The notes under the pieces were generated by a model. The model saw nothing but the letters and a program-made list of their open reading frames with translations. It was not told the DNA's origin and did not search any database. This document shows positions 23,880 to 35,884 of a stretch of DNA of 64,000 nucleotides, in pieces. Within the stretch, counting starts at the first letter, position 1. Each line of letters begins with the position of its first letter. Position numbers and translations under genes: made by a program. Source of the stretch: Cymbidium sinense (lineage: Eukaryota > Streptophyta > Magnoliopsida > Asparagales > Orchidaceae); the NCBI GenBank assembly GCA_021442155.1, contig CM038214.1, forward strand, positions 315,301,001 to 315,365,000, read 5' to 3'.

Positions 23880-24540
23880 TAGTTTAGTTAGTTTAGTTAT
23901 TATTATTATTTTAGTTTTATTATGTTTATTTGTTATTATTTTTATTTATTTATTAGTTTAGTTTATTATTATTATTATATATTATTATTATTATTATTTT
24001 AGTTTAGTTTTTATCTTTATTTGGTTTTAGGTTTATGCTATTTGGGCTTTATTAGGTTATTATTTTTAGTTTTTTTAGTTTAGTTTTAGTTTTTTTTATT
24101 TAGATTTAGTTTTTTATATTAATTTAGTTGGTTTTTATTTATTATTTTACTATTAGTATATCTTATTTAGTTTTTAGATCATCGATTATTTGATTAGTTA
24201 ATTTTATTAGTTTTTTGGGGGTTTAGTTTAGTTTTAGTTTATTTTAGGGATTTTAGGTTTTAGTTGTTTTTAGTTTTAGTTTTATATTATTGTTTATTTT
24301 ATTTTTTTTATTTTTTTAGTTTTATTATTATTATTATATTATTATTATTATATTATTATTAGTCTCATAGTTTTTTATTAGTTATTATTTATTATTTATT
24401 ATTTATTACCAAGCCTATTTTATTAGAGTTTATTTTAGTATTTTATAGTTATTATCTTTAGTTTAGATCATTATTTTATTATTATTATTTAGTAGTCTTT
24501 ATCTTTAGAGGTCTTATTATAGTATTATTAATTATTATTT
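23880..24540 (+). repeat. TTA trinucleotide-rich zone
   Basis: Runs of (TTA)n occur near 23960-24000, 24320-24360 and 24365-24415, mixed with TTTAG words. It differs from the rest of the block and looks like microsatellite expansion inside the array. Confidence 0.75.
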
Positions 24541-24554
24541 ATTTTTATTTTTAG

Positions 24555-24790
24555 TTTGGGTGTGGCCCAGGTTAGCCTGGCCCAGGTCAGGTCAGACTCA
24601 TTTGTGGCCTAGGGCCCAGGTTAATCAGTTGGGCCAGTGGCCTTGCCCAGGCTCAGATCTGGGCTCAGAGTGGTCAGGGCATGCCTTAGGGCCAGGGCCT
24701 GGATCATGGCCCAGGGCCAGGATGTGGTTAGGGCCTGGGTTAGTTTTAGAGGATCTAGTGTTTGGTTAGGATTTAGGGTTAGCTCAGGAT
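24555..24790 (+). repeat. GGCCCAGG-type island
   Basis: Dense GGCCCAGG and GGGCCAGGGCC words between T-rich stretches. Two overlapping open frames pass through it in different phases, which argues against coding. Confidence 0.6.
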
Positions 24791-27700
24791 TCTTTTTATT
24801 TTATTTATATTTTTTATTTTTATTTTTTTATTTTATTTTAATTTAGTTTATTTATCTTATTTTTATTTAGAATTCCTTTAGTTTATTATTTTAGGTTTAG
24901 TAGGTTTATTTATTTTATTTTAGTCTTTTATTTTTACATCATTTTAGGTTTTAGGTTTATTTTATTTATGTTATTTTTAGGTTTTATTTTAAGCATATTT
25001 TAAAATATGTTTAGTTTAGTTTAGGTCATTTAGTTTTTATTTATTTTATTTTAGGGTAGTTTAGTATTTTTTGTTTGGTTAGGTTTATTTTATTTTAGTT
25101 TAGTTTTATCATTCTAGTTTTTTTAGTTTAGGTTTATTTTATTTATTTTTTGGTTTTATTTTAGGTTTATTTTTTTTATGTAGGTTTTATTTAATTTTTA
25201 TTTTATTTTATTATGCATATTATTTTTATTTTACGTAGGTGATTTTATTATGGTTTTTTATTTTATGTTTGTTTATTTTTTTTAGTAGTTTAGGTTTTAT
25301 TATTTATTTTAGTTTAGTTTATTTTTTTATATTTTATTTTAAATTAGGTTTAGGTTTAGTCTCAGGTTTCTTTATTTTATTTATTTTATTTATTTTAGGT
25401 TCCTTATTTATTTATTTTATTTTTATGGTATTTAGTTTTAGCTCAGGTTTTGTGCCTAGTGGCTCAGGATTGGCTTGTGTGGGCCTATGGTAGGTCAGTT
25501 TTAGGGTTTAGGCTCATGGCCAGGGCTCAGGGCTCAGTCCAGGGCTCAGTGGTTATGCCTAGGGTTTGGGGCCTTGGGTTATACCAGTTGTCAGTTTAGG
25601 GCTCACTGAGAGAGTTTATTTTTTTAAATCAAGCAAACCCCAGGTTTTATTTTATTTTTATTTTATATATTTTAGTTTATTTATTTTATTTTATTAGTTC
25701 ATTTTATTTTTATCTTATTTAGTTTTTTATTTAGTTTATTTTAAGTCTGGGTTTAGGATTTTCTTTTAGTAGTTTATTTATTTTATCTTTATAGGTTTAG
25801 GTTTTAATTTTTATTTTTAGTTCAGTGAGGCTTATTTATTTTTTAGGCTTAGGTTTTGGTTTATTTATTTTATGTTTTACATTTATTATTTTAGTTCAGT
25901 TTATTTATTTTAGTTTAGTTTGTTTTAGTGTAAGTTTTGGTTTATTTTATTTATTTATTTTAGGTTTTAGGTTTTTATTTAGTTCTTTAGGTTTATTTTA
26001 TTTTTTTTTTTTTAAATTTTATCTTGTTATATTAAGTAGTTTTTATTTTAGTTTTTTTTTATTTTATTTTAGGTTTATTTATTTTTTAGTTTTTTATTTT
26101 AGGATTTTTTATGTTTAGGCCTAGGGTCATTAATGTCAGTCCTTTTTTAGGTTTATATTTCTTTAAATTAAGCAAACCATTATATTTAGTTTACTTAGTT
26201 TATTTTTCTTTATTTGAAATTATTTTAGTATTTATTATAGTAGCTATTTATTATTTAGGTTTATCTTAGTTTATTTGTGGCCCAGGTCAGCCATTTTTAG
26301 TTTATTATTATTTATTGTGATAGATTTTATCAGGGTATTTGGGTAGTGGCCTGTGGAAGGCCCAGGCCCAGGTCAGTCTGGCCCAGGTCAGTGGTGGGTC
26401 AGGGCAGTCTGGGGTCAGGATCAGTGGCCTGGTGGAGGATAGGTCAGAGGTCAGAGCCAGGGCCCATTTTAAGGGCCTTAGTCAGGTCATTTGTTTTAGG
26501 TTTTAGGGTTTATGGCCTAGGTAGGTAGGGTTCTTTAAGTTTAGTTTATTTTAAATTAAGTAAACCAATATATTTTCTTTTTTTTTTAGTTTTTTTTTAG
26601 TATTTTAGGTTAGCTTAAGATTTAGTTTTTTATAAAGCAAAGATGTTTGGGTTTACTTAGTTTACTTTAGTTGATTTATTTATTTATTTATTTTAGTTTA
26701 TTTTTTTTTTATTTCATTTATATTTAAGTTTATTTTTTTTTACTTTTATTTAATTTAGTTTATTTATTTTAGTTTATTTATTTTATTTATGTTTATTTCA
26801 TTTATTTTTTTAGGTTAGTTTAGGTTTATTTTAGCTGAGTTTTACACTATTTTATTTTTAAGTTTAGGTTTTATTTTTTTTTATTTTTAGGTTTAGGTTT
26901 AGTTTTATTTTATTTTTCATTTTAAGTTTTAGATTTTATTTTTAGGTTTATTTTTTAGATTTTATTTTTAGTTTAGTTTAATTTTAGTTTAGTTTAGGTT
27001 TAGGTTTATGTATAGTTTATTAGGATCAGTTTAAGTTTTAATTATTTAGCTTTATTTTTATTTTATTTTGTTTATTTTTATTTTATTTAGCCTAGGTTTT
27101 TTTTAGTTTATATTTATTAGCTTTATTTTAAGTAGGTTTTATTTAGCATTTATTTTATTTTATTTTAGGTTATTTTATTTCTTTTATGTAGAATATTTAT
27201 TTAGATTTTTAATAGTATTTTATATTTTATCTATTTAGTAGTTAGTTTATCTGATTTAGTTTATTTTAGTATAGTCACCAGCCCTTTATCATTTTAATTT
27301 ATCCATGTGGTTTATTTTATTTATCTTTAGGTTTATCTTGTTTAGTTTTGGTTTGTTTATTAGGCCTAGGGTCTTTAGGCTCAGTGGGCTCAGGGCTCAG
27401 CCTGGGCTCAGTGATCAGGCTCCAGGTTTAGCTCAGGCCTGAGTGTGTTTAGGGCTCAGTGTCAGTTGCCTGGGTTGTATCTCTTTTAAAAAATAAGCAA
27501 AACCAGTTTAGTCATTTAGTTTATTTTATTTATCTTTAGTTTTATTTTCTTTTATTTTCATTTAGTTTATTTTATTTTATTTTATATTTAAATATTTTAC
27601 TAGTTTCTTTATTTTAGTTTATTTTGGTTTAAAGGTTTATGTTTATTTTTAGTTTAGTTTTTATTTTATTTTAGGTTTATTTCATTTTATTTTAAGTTTA

Positions 27701-28134
27701 TGTTTAGGTTTTATTTTATCTTTTAGGTTTTATTTTTATTTTATTTAGGTTTATTTTTTGATAATTTGTAGTTTAGATTTATTTTTATTTATTTTATTTT
27801 AGTTTAGGATTTAGATTTAGTTAAGTTTTAGGTTTTATTTTTTTATTTATTTTATTTTAGTTTATTTATTTGTTTTTATTTTTATTATTTCATTTTTTTT
27901 ATTTATTTTAGGTTTTTAGTTTTATAGATTTATTTTATTATAGTTTATTTTATTTATAGTTTTATATTTAGGTTTTAATTTTATTTTATTTTGGTAGTTT
28001 TTATTATTAGTCTTTATATCTTTTATTATCTTTATTTAGCTAGTAGGTTTAGGTTTTATTTAATCTTATTTATTTATTATTTTTATTATATTTTATCTTC
28101 AGATTTTATCATTTATTTTATTTTTGTTTTAAGT

Positions 28135-28328
28135 CAGGTCTCAGGTCTGTGGTGTTAGTAGGTTGCCTAGGATCAGTGGTGTGGCTCAGTGGTCAGGGCC
28201 CAGGGCCCAGGGTCAATGGTTGGGCCAGTGTATTGGCTCAGGGCCTGTGGCCCAGGATCAGCTAGGGTCAGTTTAGGGTCTTGCCTAGGTTCAGGTCAGT
28301 GGCTCAGGGCCTTTTATTTTGCCTTTTC
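28135..28328 (+). repeat. CCCAGGG / CTCAGGG island before a junction motif
   Basis: GGGCCCAGGGCCCAGGGTC lies at about 28197-28214. The island runs directly into the junction CTTAAAAAACAAGCAAACAG at 28329-28350, the same island-to-junction order as at 22.0, 25.6 and 27.5 kb. Confidence 0.65.
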
Positions 28329-29519
28329 TTAAAAAACAAGCAAACAGTTTAGGTTTATTTAGTTTATTTTATTTAGTTAGGTTACTTATTTTTGATTTAA
28401 GTATTTTTATTTTATTATTTTATTTGTCTTAATTTATTTTAGTGTTTATTTTAGTTTATTTTATGTTTAAGTTAGTTTAGATTTAGTAGTTTATTTTATT
28501 TTTAGGTTTATTATTTTACTCAGTAAGTCAGGTTTTATTTTATCTTTTGGTTATGTTAGGTTTTGGTTTAGGTTTATTAGAATAGGTAGGTTTATTTAGA
28601 TATTTATTTTATTAGTTAGGTGCAGGTAGGTATTTATTTTAGGTTTATTTTATTTATTTTTAGTTTATTTAGGTTTTATATTTATTGGCCTAAGTTTATT
28701 TTTTATTTATGGTTTTTAGTTTAGGTCATTTTATTTAGTTTTATTTTATTTTATTTAGGTATTTTATTTTATTTTATCTTTAGTTTATCTTTAATAGGTT
28801 TTATTTTAGTAGTTTTTATTTATTTATTTTATTAATTTAAGCCTAGGTCAGTAGCTTGGCCTAGGTTAGTCATATTTTACATTTTATATTTATTTATTTT
28901 ACAGATCTTTTATTTATAATAAGTTTATTATTTAGGTCATTATCTGGGCCTATGGTCTGGCATTTATGCCTGTGGTTTTAGTGGCTCAGTGGCCCAGGGC
29001 CTGATCAGTGATCAGTTTAGGGCCTAGGGCCCAGGGCTCAGGGCCTTATCTTTAGGTCAGGGCCTAGGGTTTAGTTTGAGTAGGGTAGGTTTTTTATGAT
29101 TTTAATTTTTATTTTCTTTTTTTTTTAAAATTAAGTCAACTGGTAGGTTTAGGTCTATTTAGTTTATTTATTTATTTGTTTTAGTTTATTTTGTTTTTTA
29201 TTTTGATTTAAGTTTATTTTTATTTTCATTTAGTTTAGTTTATTTATTTTAGGTTTATTTATTTTAGTTTAGGTTTTTTATTTTAGTTTTTTTTTAGTGG
29301 TTTAGGTTTATTTATTTTTTAGTTTATTTTTTATTTATTTTTTTAGGTTTAGATTTTATTTTATTTTTAGGTTTAGGTTTAGGTTTTATTTTATTTTTTT
29401 GGTATGTTTTAGGTTATTATTTTAGGTTTATTTTTAGGTTTTATTTTTTAGTTTAGGTTTAGGTTTATTTTAAGTTTATTTTAATTTATTTAGTTTAGAT
29501 TTAGGTTTAGGGTTAGTAC

Positions 29520-29537
29520 AAGGTTTATGGTTTAGGA
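29520..29537. repeat. Left target-site duplication of LINE copy 2
   Basis: AAGGTTTATGGTTTAGGA, identical over 18 bases to 32353-32370. Up to three further T match but merge with the poly(T). Confidence 0.9.
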
Positions 29538-29573
29538 TTTTTTTTTAAGGGAAACCCCATGTAGGTATTTATT
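29538..29573 (-). promoter_or_regulatory. LINE copy 2 poly(A) tract and AATAAA signal
   Basis: Nine T on plus (29538-29546), then AAGGGAAACCCCATGTAGG and TTTATT at 29568-29573. This repeats the layout of copy 1 and confirms the true 3' end of the family. Confidence 0.75.
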
Positions 29574-32352
29574 GCCATAAAAAAAGAGGGTTACATTAAA
29601 GGGGATAAATTTAACTATCACTCAAAGAGCTACATCTAAGGAGTAAATCCTATCTAAGTACATCCAAAAGCAAAAGAAGGCATTAAAGCAATCAAAAGAT
29701 ACAATTAGATTAACATAAAAGCCAAAGGAAGATTAGGCTAATGCTCAGCAGGACATGAGAATGCATGACACTATGGAGCAAACCTGCAAGAGGACAAAAG
29801 AGAAGCACTTGCAAAAATGTAAATGGAAAGAAATTAGTGCAGTTAAGGTAATACATACATAATGATAACTGAAAATAGCATAATCTGAGAATGATAGTAA
29901 AGAATTGTGATAGAAGGCTGCTCACCACACCAAGTTGGGGCAGATGCAAATATGCATCCAAACTTCAAAGATAAGGGTTACATCACAAGAGCTACTACCA
30001 AACTAAAAGGAAGTGAAATCATCACATCATAGCCAACAAACAGAAGATAACAGTTGTTGAAAGTCTTATGGGCTTTATTACCTACAAACCTAAACAAAAC
30101 TATATATATATAGAGAGGAAATTGCGGGCGTAAAGATAAGGGTCCCATGCAGGAAAATTATCATCAATATAGTCACCCTGACATGAGGATACTTATACAT
30201 ATGAAATAGGCCAGCATAAAAACCATCCACAAGAAAATAGCATAAGAGGTAGCCTGCTGAAATCCTGCTAAGCAAGTCGATGAGCCTATAAGTAACACCA
30301 TCCCAAATATATGATATATATATATATGAATCTTTCAGGCCAGGAGTATAGCCTAGAAGCAAAGTCTAGAAAATGAGCCCAATCATAGTAATGAGTGCAG
30401 ATGTGAACAAACCCCTTAATGATATCCATAATAGAAGTTGGCAAAAGCATTTGTAAAGGATGGCAGCATAACCCAATACCAAACAACACAAATAAAGATA
30501 GTTGGAACTAGCCTAGAGATATCGGACAAAAATCAATAATGATCAACAAACAACCATGACAGCAAGAAGCAAATGGCAGCAGCTATCCAAAGTACCACCC
30601 ATTCAGAATAGACATTGCATTCCAAGGAGATAGCAGCACAAGCCTAGCTGAACCTATATGGGAATAGAAACAACAAGCTTAATGTAGATCATATCGAAAT
30701 GAACATGCATATAAACAACAAGGGCAATCGAAAGCCAACCCCAACAATTATTAGTACAACATTGGAACCCACCAGAGGATAATAGAAATGGGGATTCAAA
30801 TTAGGGTCCTCATTAGAATCTAAAAATAAGACAACAGATAACCAAGATAAAAATAGCCAAGATAGCTTACCAAGACAAAGATGGGACAAAGAAGATGGCC
30901 ATAGGCCTCAATCGAGAATACATTGCAATAGTTAGCAACCAAGTAGATAGAGCATAAAAACATGGATCAAAGTAGCCTGACACCAATGACAAAAATAATC
31001 GAACAACAAAGTCAAATAGTTTTAACATAGACCCTAAAGTCCTACAACCAACAAAGATAGAGCCAACATTGGACTTGAGAAATAAGGATAGCAAATATCC
31101 AAGACAACAAATAGCCAAGACAACGAAAATCTATGTGAGAACCACCCATTCGTAATAAATATTACAAGTTTAACTGAAGATGGAGAAAAGAGCACAGAGT
31201 AGTCCATAGAATTGATGATAAGCATATAATAAACCAATAAGGAGATTCAAATCAAAAGCCACCAAGGCCAATAACTTCAATAGGTTGTCACAAAACAAAC
31301 TAAAACCCTAAACAAAGATGTATATTACTCAAACCAGTTGCTAGTTGTTATAGAAAATAGTCGGGAAATAAAAGGCTGAAATAGATAATAACCACAAAGA
31401 CAAGGGTAGTAATAAAACAAAAATTACACCCACCATATAAAATTCCAATAAAAAATAGAGATGTAAAGTAAAATGTAAAGGGTTCAAAAGATAATCAAAA
31501 AAAACCTTCCAGATAATGATGATAGCAAACCCACAACCACATTAAAGGCAAACTGAGAAGCCATAAGGAAATCCAAACCTGTAAGGAATTAATAAAATTG
31601 AACAAGAAATTGCAAAATCTCTCTTGGCAGATTGGGAATATGAGGTTGGGCAAACAATAAGCAAGATAACACCAACTGACTGTAACCATAAAGAACCCCG
31701 AATTTTTGGATAAAAGACTCAATGATCCGCCACCAACAATCATGAAAGAAAATAATCAGAGTTGGCTAAAACCAACCATTCAAATTATACAATGCATAAA
31801 TTAAATCTAAAGTTAAGGAAGAAGTCCGCCAAGACTATAACCAGATATAAAAAATAGTGGTGAAAACAAAGATCCCGTGTTTTAACAAAGACAAACATTG
31901 AGAAAAATTAGAGATAAGAAACAATCAAGAAGAAAAATAAAAGCCATATTACAATCTACAACCTCAATAGAGGCCAACTGAAAAAACAAAAGAAAACCTT
32001 TAAGCAAAGATGAGGAGCAATAATCCGATACCAACATCCGTGACAAGAATTACCAACAAGTCGGATCTGCATCATGTGAGCCAAAAGGTAAACAACAAAT
32101 TAATCAGCTTTTGGATGAGAACAGAAAGACAGCTAAGAACACCATGCAACAGCTAACAAACATAGGTTACCAGATCTGAATCCAACTAAATACCATAGGT
32201 TAAAATAGCACGCAATTATTGCAACCATGATAAGCCACAAAAAAAGTGGGGAAGTAGCTACCATAAGGGTTCAGTGGTATTATCAATGAAATCCATTAGA
32301 TCTCAGCCAGTAACCACCTCCTGAGAAATCCTAAAGGAATTCATTAAAAAAT
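29538..32352 (-). mobile_element. 5'-truncated copy of the same L1-type LINE
   Basis: It starts on the left with a T-run, then the same 3' end as copy 1 (CCCCATGTAGG, then AATAAA on minus), and contains only the modular 3' region. Comparison with copy 1 places the truncation near its position 4490, inside the 3' region, so no ORF2 is present. A perfect 18-base duplication brackets it. Modules recur near 30600, 30890, 31140 and 31770. It is about 2.8 kb against 2.3 kb for the matching part of copy 1, so module number differs. Open frames here are shadows. Confidence 0.9.
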
Positions 32353-32370
32353 AAGGTTTATGGTTTAGGA
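32353..32370. repeat. Right target-site duplication of LINE copy 2
   Basis: AAGGTTTATGGTTTAGGA followed by TTTAGGG of the original array. The empty site would therefore have read GGATTT/AGGG, a TTT/A nick site on the plus strand. Confidence 0.9.
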
Positions 32371-33155
32371 TTTAGGGTTTAGGTTGGGTTTAGGTTTTTT
32401 AGGTTTAGGTTTTAGGGTTCAGTTTAAGTAGTTTAGGTTTGTGGTTGGGGTTAGTGTTTTTAGGGTTTTGGTCAGTTTAGGTTTAGGTCTGTGGTTTGGA
32501 TTTTTTAGGGTTTATGGTTTAGGGTTGTAGTTTAGGATTGTAGGTTTATTTTATGATTTAGGTTTAGTTTATGATTTAGGGTTTATGATTTATGGTTTAG
32601 GGTTTTGGGTTTGGTTTTGGTTTTTTTTAAAAAAAATTAAGCAAACCAGATGTTTAGTTTTTATTTATTTATTTATTATTTATTTTAGTTTATTTTTTAA
32701 TATTTATTTTATTTAGTTTAGTTCATTTATTTAGTTTTATTTTATTTTAGTTTATGTTTGTTTCTTTTAGCTTACATTTTAGCTTTAATTTTTATTTTAT
32801 GTTTATTTTTTGTTTAGTTTTATTTTTATTTTATTTTTTTAGGTTTAGGTTTTATTTTATATTTAAGTTTATGTTTTTTATTTTATTTTTTTAAGTTTTA
32901 GGTTTTATTTAGGCTTTATCTTTAGATTTTTTTTTGTTTAGTTTAGTTTATTTTAGTTTATTTTATTTTATTTAGTTTAGGTTAGTTATATTTTAGATTT
33001 AGGTTTAGGTTTTTTTATTTTAGTTTAGTTTATTTTAGTTTAGGTTTATGTTTATTTTATTTTGTTTATTTTAGGTTTAGGTTTTTTTAAAGCTTTATTT
33101 TTAGGTTTACTTTTAGGTTTAGGTTTTTATTTAGTTTTTATTTTATTTAGGGTTT
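32371..33155 (+). repeat. Telomere-like array between LINE copy 2 and gypsy copy A
   Basis: GGTTTAGGG-rich at first, then a junction motif at 32621-32650 (AAAATTAAGCAAACCAGATG), then T-rich. The last ~130 bases resemble 54840-54985, which precedes gypsy copy B. Confidence 0.8.
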
Positions 33156-34130
33156 TTTCCTTCAAGATGTTTGATGGCAATGGGAACCCACGATAACACA
33201 TTGCACACTTTAAAGCTGACTATTGCAACACAGGTGGCAGTAACGCACACCTCTTCCGCATTTTCATTAGTAGTCTATCAGGTGTTGCATTTGATTGGTA
33301 CGCTAAAACTGCCCAATGGTTTCGTGAAGAATTTGCTAAGTTGGAGCACCACTTCATCAAGAGGTTTGCTGGAGCTCAGTAGAGGGTGATTATAGGCGAC
33401 CTCATTATAGAGAAATAGAAACTCAACGAGTCCCTTGTTGATTACATTCTCAGGTGGTGCAACCTGAGCATGAAATGCGAACCACAACTATCTGAATAGC
33501 ATGCGATTGAGATTCTTCTCAAGAATATCCATGGTGCGATCACCTTCATACTTAAGGGCTTTACCATCAAAACATTAGAGAAATTAATCAACAAGGCGGC
33601 TAGCCTACAAGAGGAAGCCAAACAGTTTCCCTTTCCCGACCAATCATCTAGGCCCAAATTGTAGAAGGTGTTTGAGAAGAAGCCAGGGACAGTTGTGTTA
33701 GTGGATAGAGGGAAGCAGCCAACCAGAGTTTAGTATGAGAGACTACGAGCTCAGCGGCCTTCTTTGCCACCTCCTCTTCCACCACTTTGGCCATCATACC
33801 GGCCACCGCAACATCCATAATGACCATTTCCACCACTTCAGAAGCCTACCCAGTATCAATATTCTTATCCATCACCAGGTAGCTACTTTCCACCCAATCT
33901 TGCTGATAGATTAAATAAGCCATATTTATTCAAGAGGGAGGTAGTTAAGAATAACTTTAAGAATCTCTTAAAGAAACCTAACTTTTTGTTACTAGAGTTT
34001 AAGAGGTTGTTGGAAGTGGGCAAGAACGATGATCCTTGTTGTTGCCCCTACCACCGCATGTTAGGCCATGTCTTAGAGGATTGTATCACTTATAAGGACT
34101 AGCTTGAGTGTAGCTACAAGTTGATAGCCA
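33156..34130 (+). pseudogene. Ty3/gypsy (Tat-type) gag remnant, copy A
   Basis: Gag would form the element's particle. The retrotransposon-gag domain is visible as SGVAFDWYAK, LEHHFIKRFAGAQ and LNESLVDYILRW (about 33270-33470). A Pro-rich stretch follows, then a knuckle CPYHRMLGHVLEDC (34037-34084), a variant C-x2-H-x3-GH-x4-C as in plant Tat/Athila gags. The 5' LTR and the first part of gag are missing: array DNA runs straight into KMFDGNG. Stops at 33380, 33416, 33497 and 33730 are TAG where copy B has CAG or CAA. Confidence 0.88.
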
Positions 34131-35149
34131 TAGTTATCCCTAAGGAATACTTATTAAAACAACCATCCGCTATAGAGTAATGGGGATATTTGGGATCCTC
34201 TTAAGACCAAAGAAGGTTAGATATCTCCTATCCCAAACCTCTAAGAAGATCATTTCTAAGATCAAGAACCTTTCCTTGTAGGTGCAAGTAGCTCAAACCT
34301 AACACCAAGGAAGGTTTCTAGTAAAGGAAAACTCGGGAGGGTGACGCTCAAAGCCAGCTCACCATACTTGCCCGAGATAGTCCAGTAGCATAGCCACCAT
34401 CCAAGTCCAAGACTCTCCACCTAGCCTACCACCTCTTCCTCGCTAGCTCCTATTCTACCCAGAGCTTGTATATGGATAAAGGCACTAAATCCCTTACTCG
34501 ATTACTTTACTTGATTTCTATCATGTACCTCCACCCAAAAAATAAATTAATGAAGAAAGCTGATTCTACTTATATATTGTCTACTTCTTATGCTCTTCAT
34601 TTTATTCTAATTGTAAGATCTCTATGTCTAAATAAAAATAATAGGTCTAGTAGTTATGATCTTTTCCTTTCTAATTCAGAGTCGGACTATCCTTCTCTAA
34701 ATCAATCATGTTCACCTCTTGAGATTGACTTGGAGTCAACTGACTCTTAGGTTCCCATAGGAGAAGTTGTAGGTATGCCCGATGAGAAGGTAGAACTTTC
34801 CACAAGCTCATCATTCCAAGAAGTCACTGAAGTCAACATACATAGTGGCAAAGTTCTACCTCCTAGGGTAGCACCTCAGGATAAGGGTAAGTAAGTCATT
34901 GGTTCTAGTGAGCAGATAGCCCCTCCATAGGATGCTCCACCCATGGATATACTTGTGGAGGACCATGCTAAAGTTGATTACAACATCCTAGCTCACCTTA
35001 GAAAGTTTCCAGCTAAGTTAAGTAACTATGACGCCCTTGTATTATCAAAAGAGATGAGGGAATCTCTAATCAAGGCCTTACTTGATCTAGAGATATGCTT
35101 AGCTTAGCTGACTGCTACTAAAGAGGAGGCATGCCACTTGATGGACATC
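34131..35149 (+). pseudogene. Gag-protease linker of copy A
   Basis: Ser-rich segment with an open piece at 34466-34750, then acidic sequence and LAHLRKFPAKLSNYDALVLS (about 35000-35050) and TFNDEDLL (about 35160). The latter two are typical of the region before protease in Tat-type elements. Copy B carries the same order at 56306-57005. Several frame changes and a shared TAG at 35105. Confidence 0.75.
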
Positions 35150-35395
35150 TTACTAGTTACATTCAACGATGAAGACTTACTCCGAGAGACAACAAAGTAC
35201 AACTGCCTCTTTACATCATAGTGGATGTAGATATAGGTTATCCAGAGTTCTGGTTGACCAAGGTGTATCAGTCAAAATTATGAGTCTAAGAACCCTTGCC
35301 TACTTGAGGATCGGCATCTCCAAACCCCAAAAGGAAAGGATGATGTTGAGAGGATTCAATGAACAAGGCGAGAGGGCCTTGTGGTGTTTATTTTT
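35150..35395 (+). pseudogene. Aspartic protease (retropepsin) of copy A, split at its C-terminal part
   Basis: The frame 35169-35405 has YRLSRVLVDQGVSVKIMSLR, the Tat-type protease active-site region. The catalytic Asp is kept (35256-35258), but the D-S/T-G triad reads DQG. It continues with GFNEQGERAL, then the similarity stops. The next protease residues (SIVLPLEIDD-like) are found only at about 42985, after 7.6 kb. The protease would have cut the polyprotein. Confidence 0.8.
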
Positions 35396-35435
35396 TGATG
35401 TATGAGGAGGGGACTCCAAGCATATCGTAGGGGGG

Positions 35436-35760
35436 TACTTTTTGAGGTGATCGGGTACAATATTGAGGTATGATATACTATCTTGAAAGATAGAGGCATC
35501 ACCCTACAATGGACCTAATCAATGCACAAGGACTCCTATGATGGGTGTTCAATGTATCGTAGATTTTCTCCACTTACATGGATGAATAAAGTAGGATTTA
35601 TATTAAACCAGGTTCTTAAGTTTCCTATGGAGAAAAGCCTCCATAGTTAATTACATCTTAGGAAATGAAATTTCCTAAGAATACTCTCGATTAAAGTAGA
35701 CAATTATCACCTCTAAAAATTTCAAGGTTAAACTATCAAAAGATTGGTTGTATTTAAATC
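35436..35760 (+). repeat. Dispersed repeat X, copy in element A
   Basis: Starts GATCGGGTACAATATTGAGG and is similar, with indels, to 63692-64000. Shared blocks include CCTCCATAGTTAATTACATC and AAGAATACTCTCGATTAA. It is absent from the matching place in copy B (57050). It could be an LTR piece or a short non-autonomous element; I see no clean inverted ends. Confidence 0.6.
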
Positions 35761-35884
35761 AATTAGGAAAGTTCAACATGAAGACTTATTTTTGGAATCC
35801 AAATGAAATAAGTAGGAAATGCTCATGATACTAAGATGCCTAGTGAGCACTCCAATCTATCCTATGGTTGGACTTTATAATTTT

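Larger units (their letters stand above)
20671..29519 (+). repeat. Telomere-like array, block III, with islands and junction motifs
   Basis: The largest array block. T-rich TTTAGTTTATTTTAGG stretches alternate with GC-richer CTCAGGG/CCCAGGG islands. Many islands are followed by an AAATTAAGCAAACC junction. Junctions lie at about 22027, 23071, 23193, 25619, 26161, 26549, 27484, 28329 and 29121. Open frames (for example 21809-22084 and 24560-24769) come from islands and are rich in Gly, Pro, Arg and Trp because of repeated GGCCCAG words. No gene is supported. Confidence 0.75.

Noticed and set aside
24560..24769. Gly/Pro/Trp/Arg-rich frames in the GC islands (also 21809-22084, 26346-26528)
   Set aside because: Overlapping frames stay open in more than one phase, as expected from GGCCCAG repeats.
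35436..35760. Repeat X as a complete LTR
   Set aside because: No TG...CA pair, target duplication or primer-binding site could be seen, so it is kept only as a dispersed repeat.
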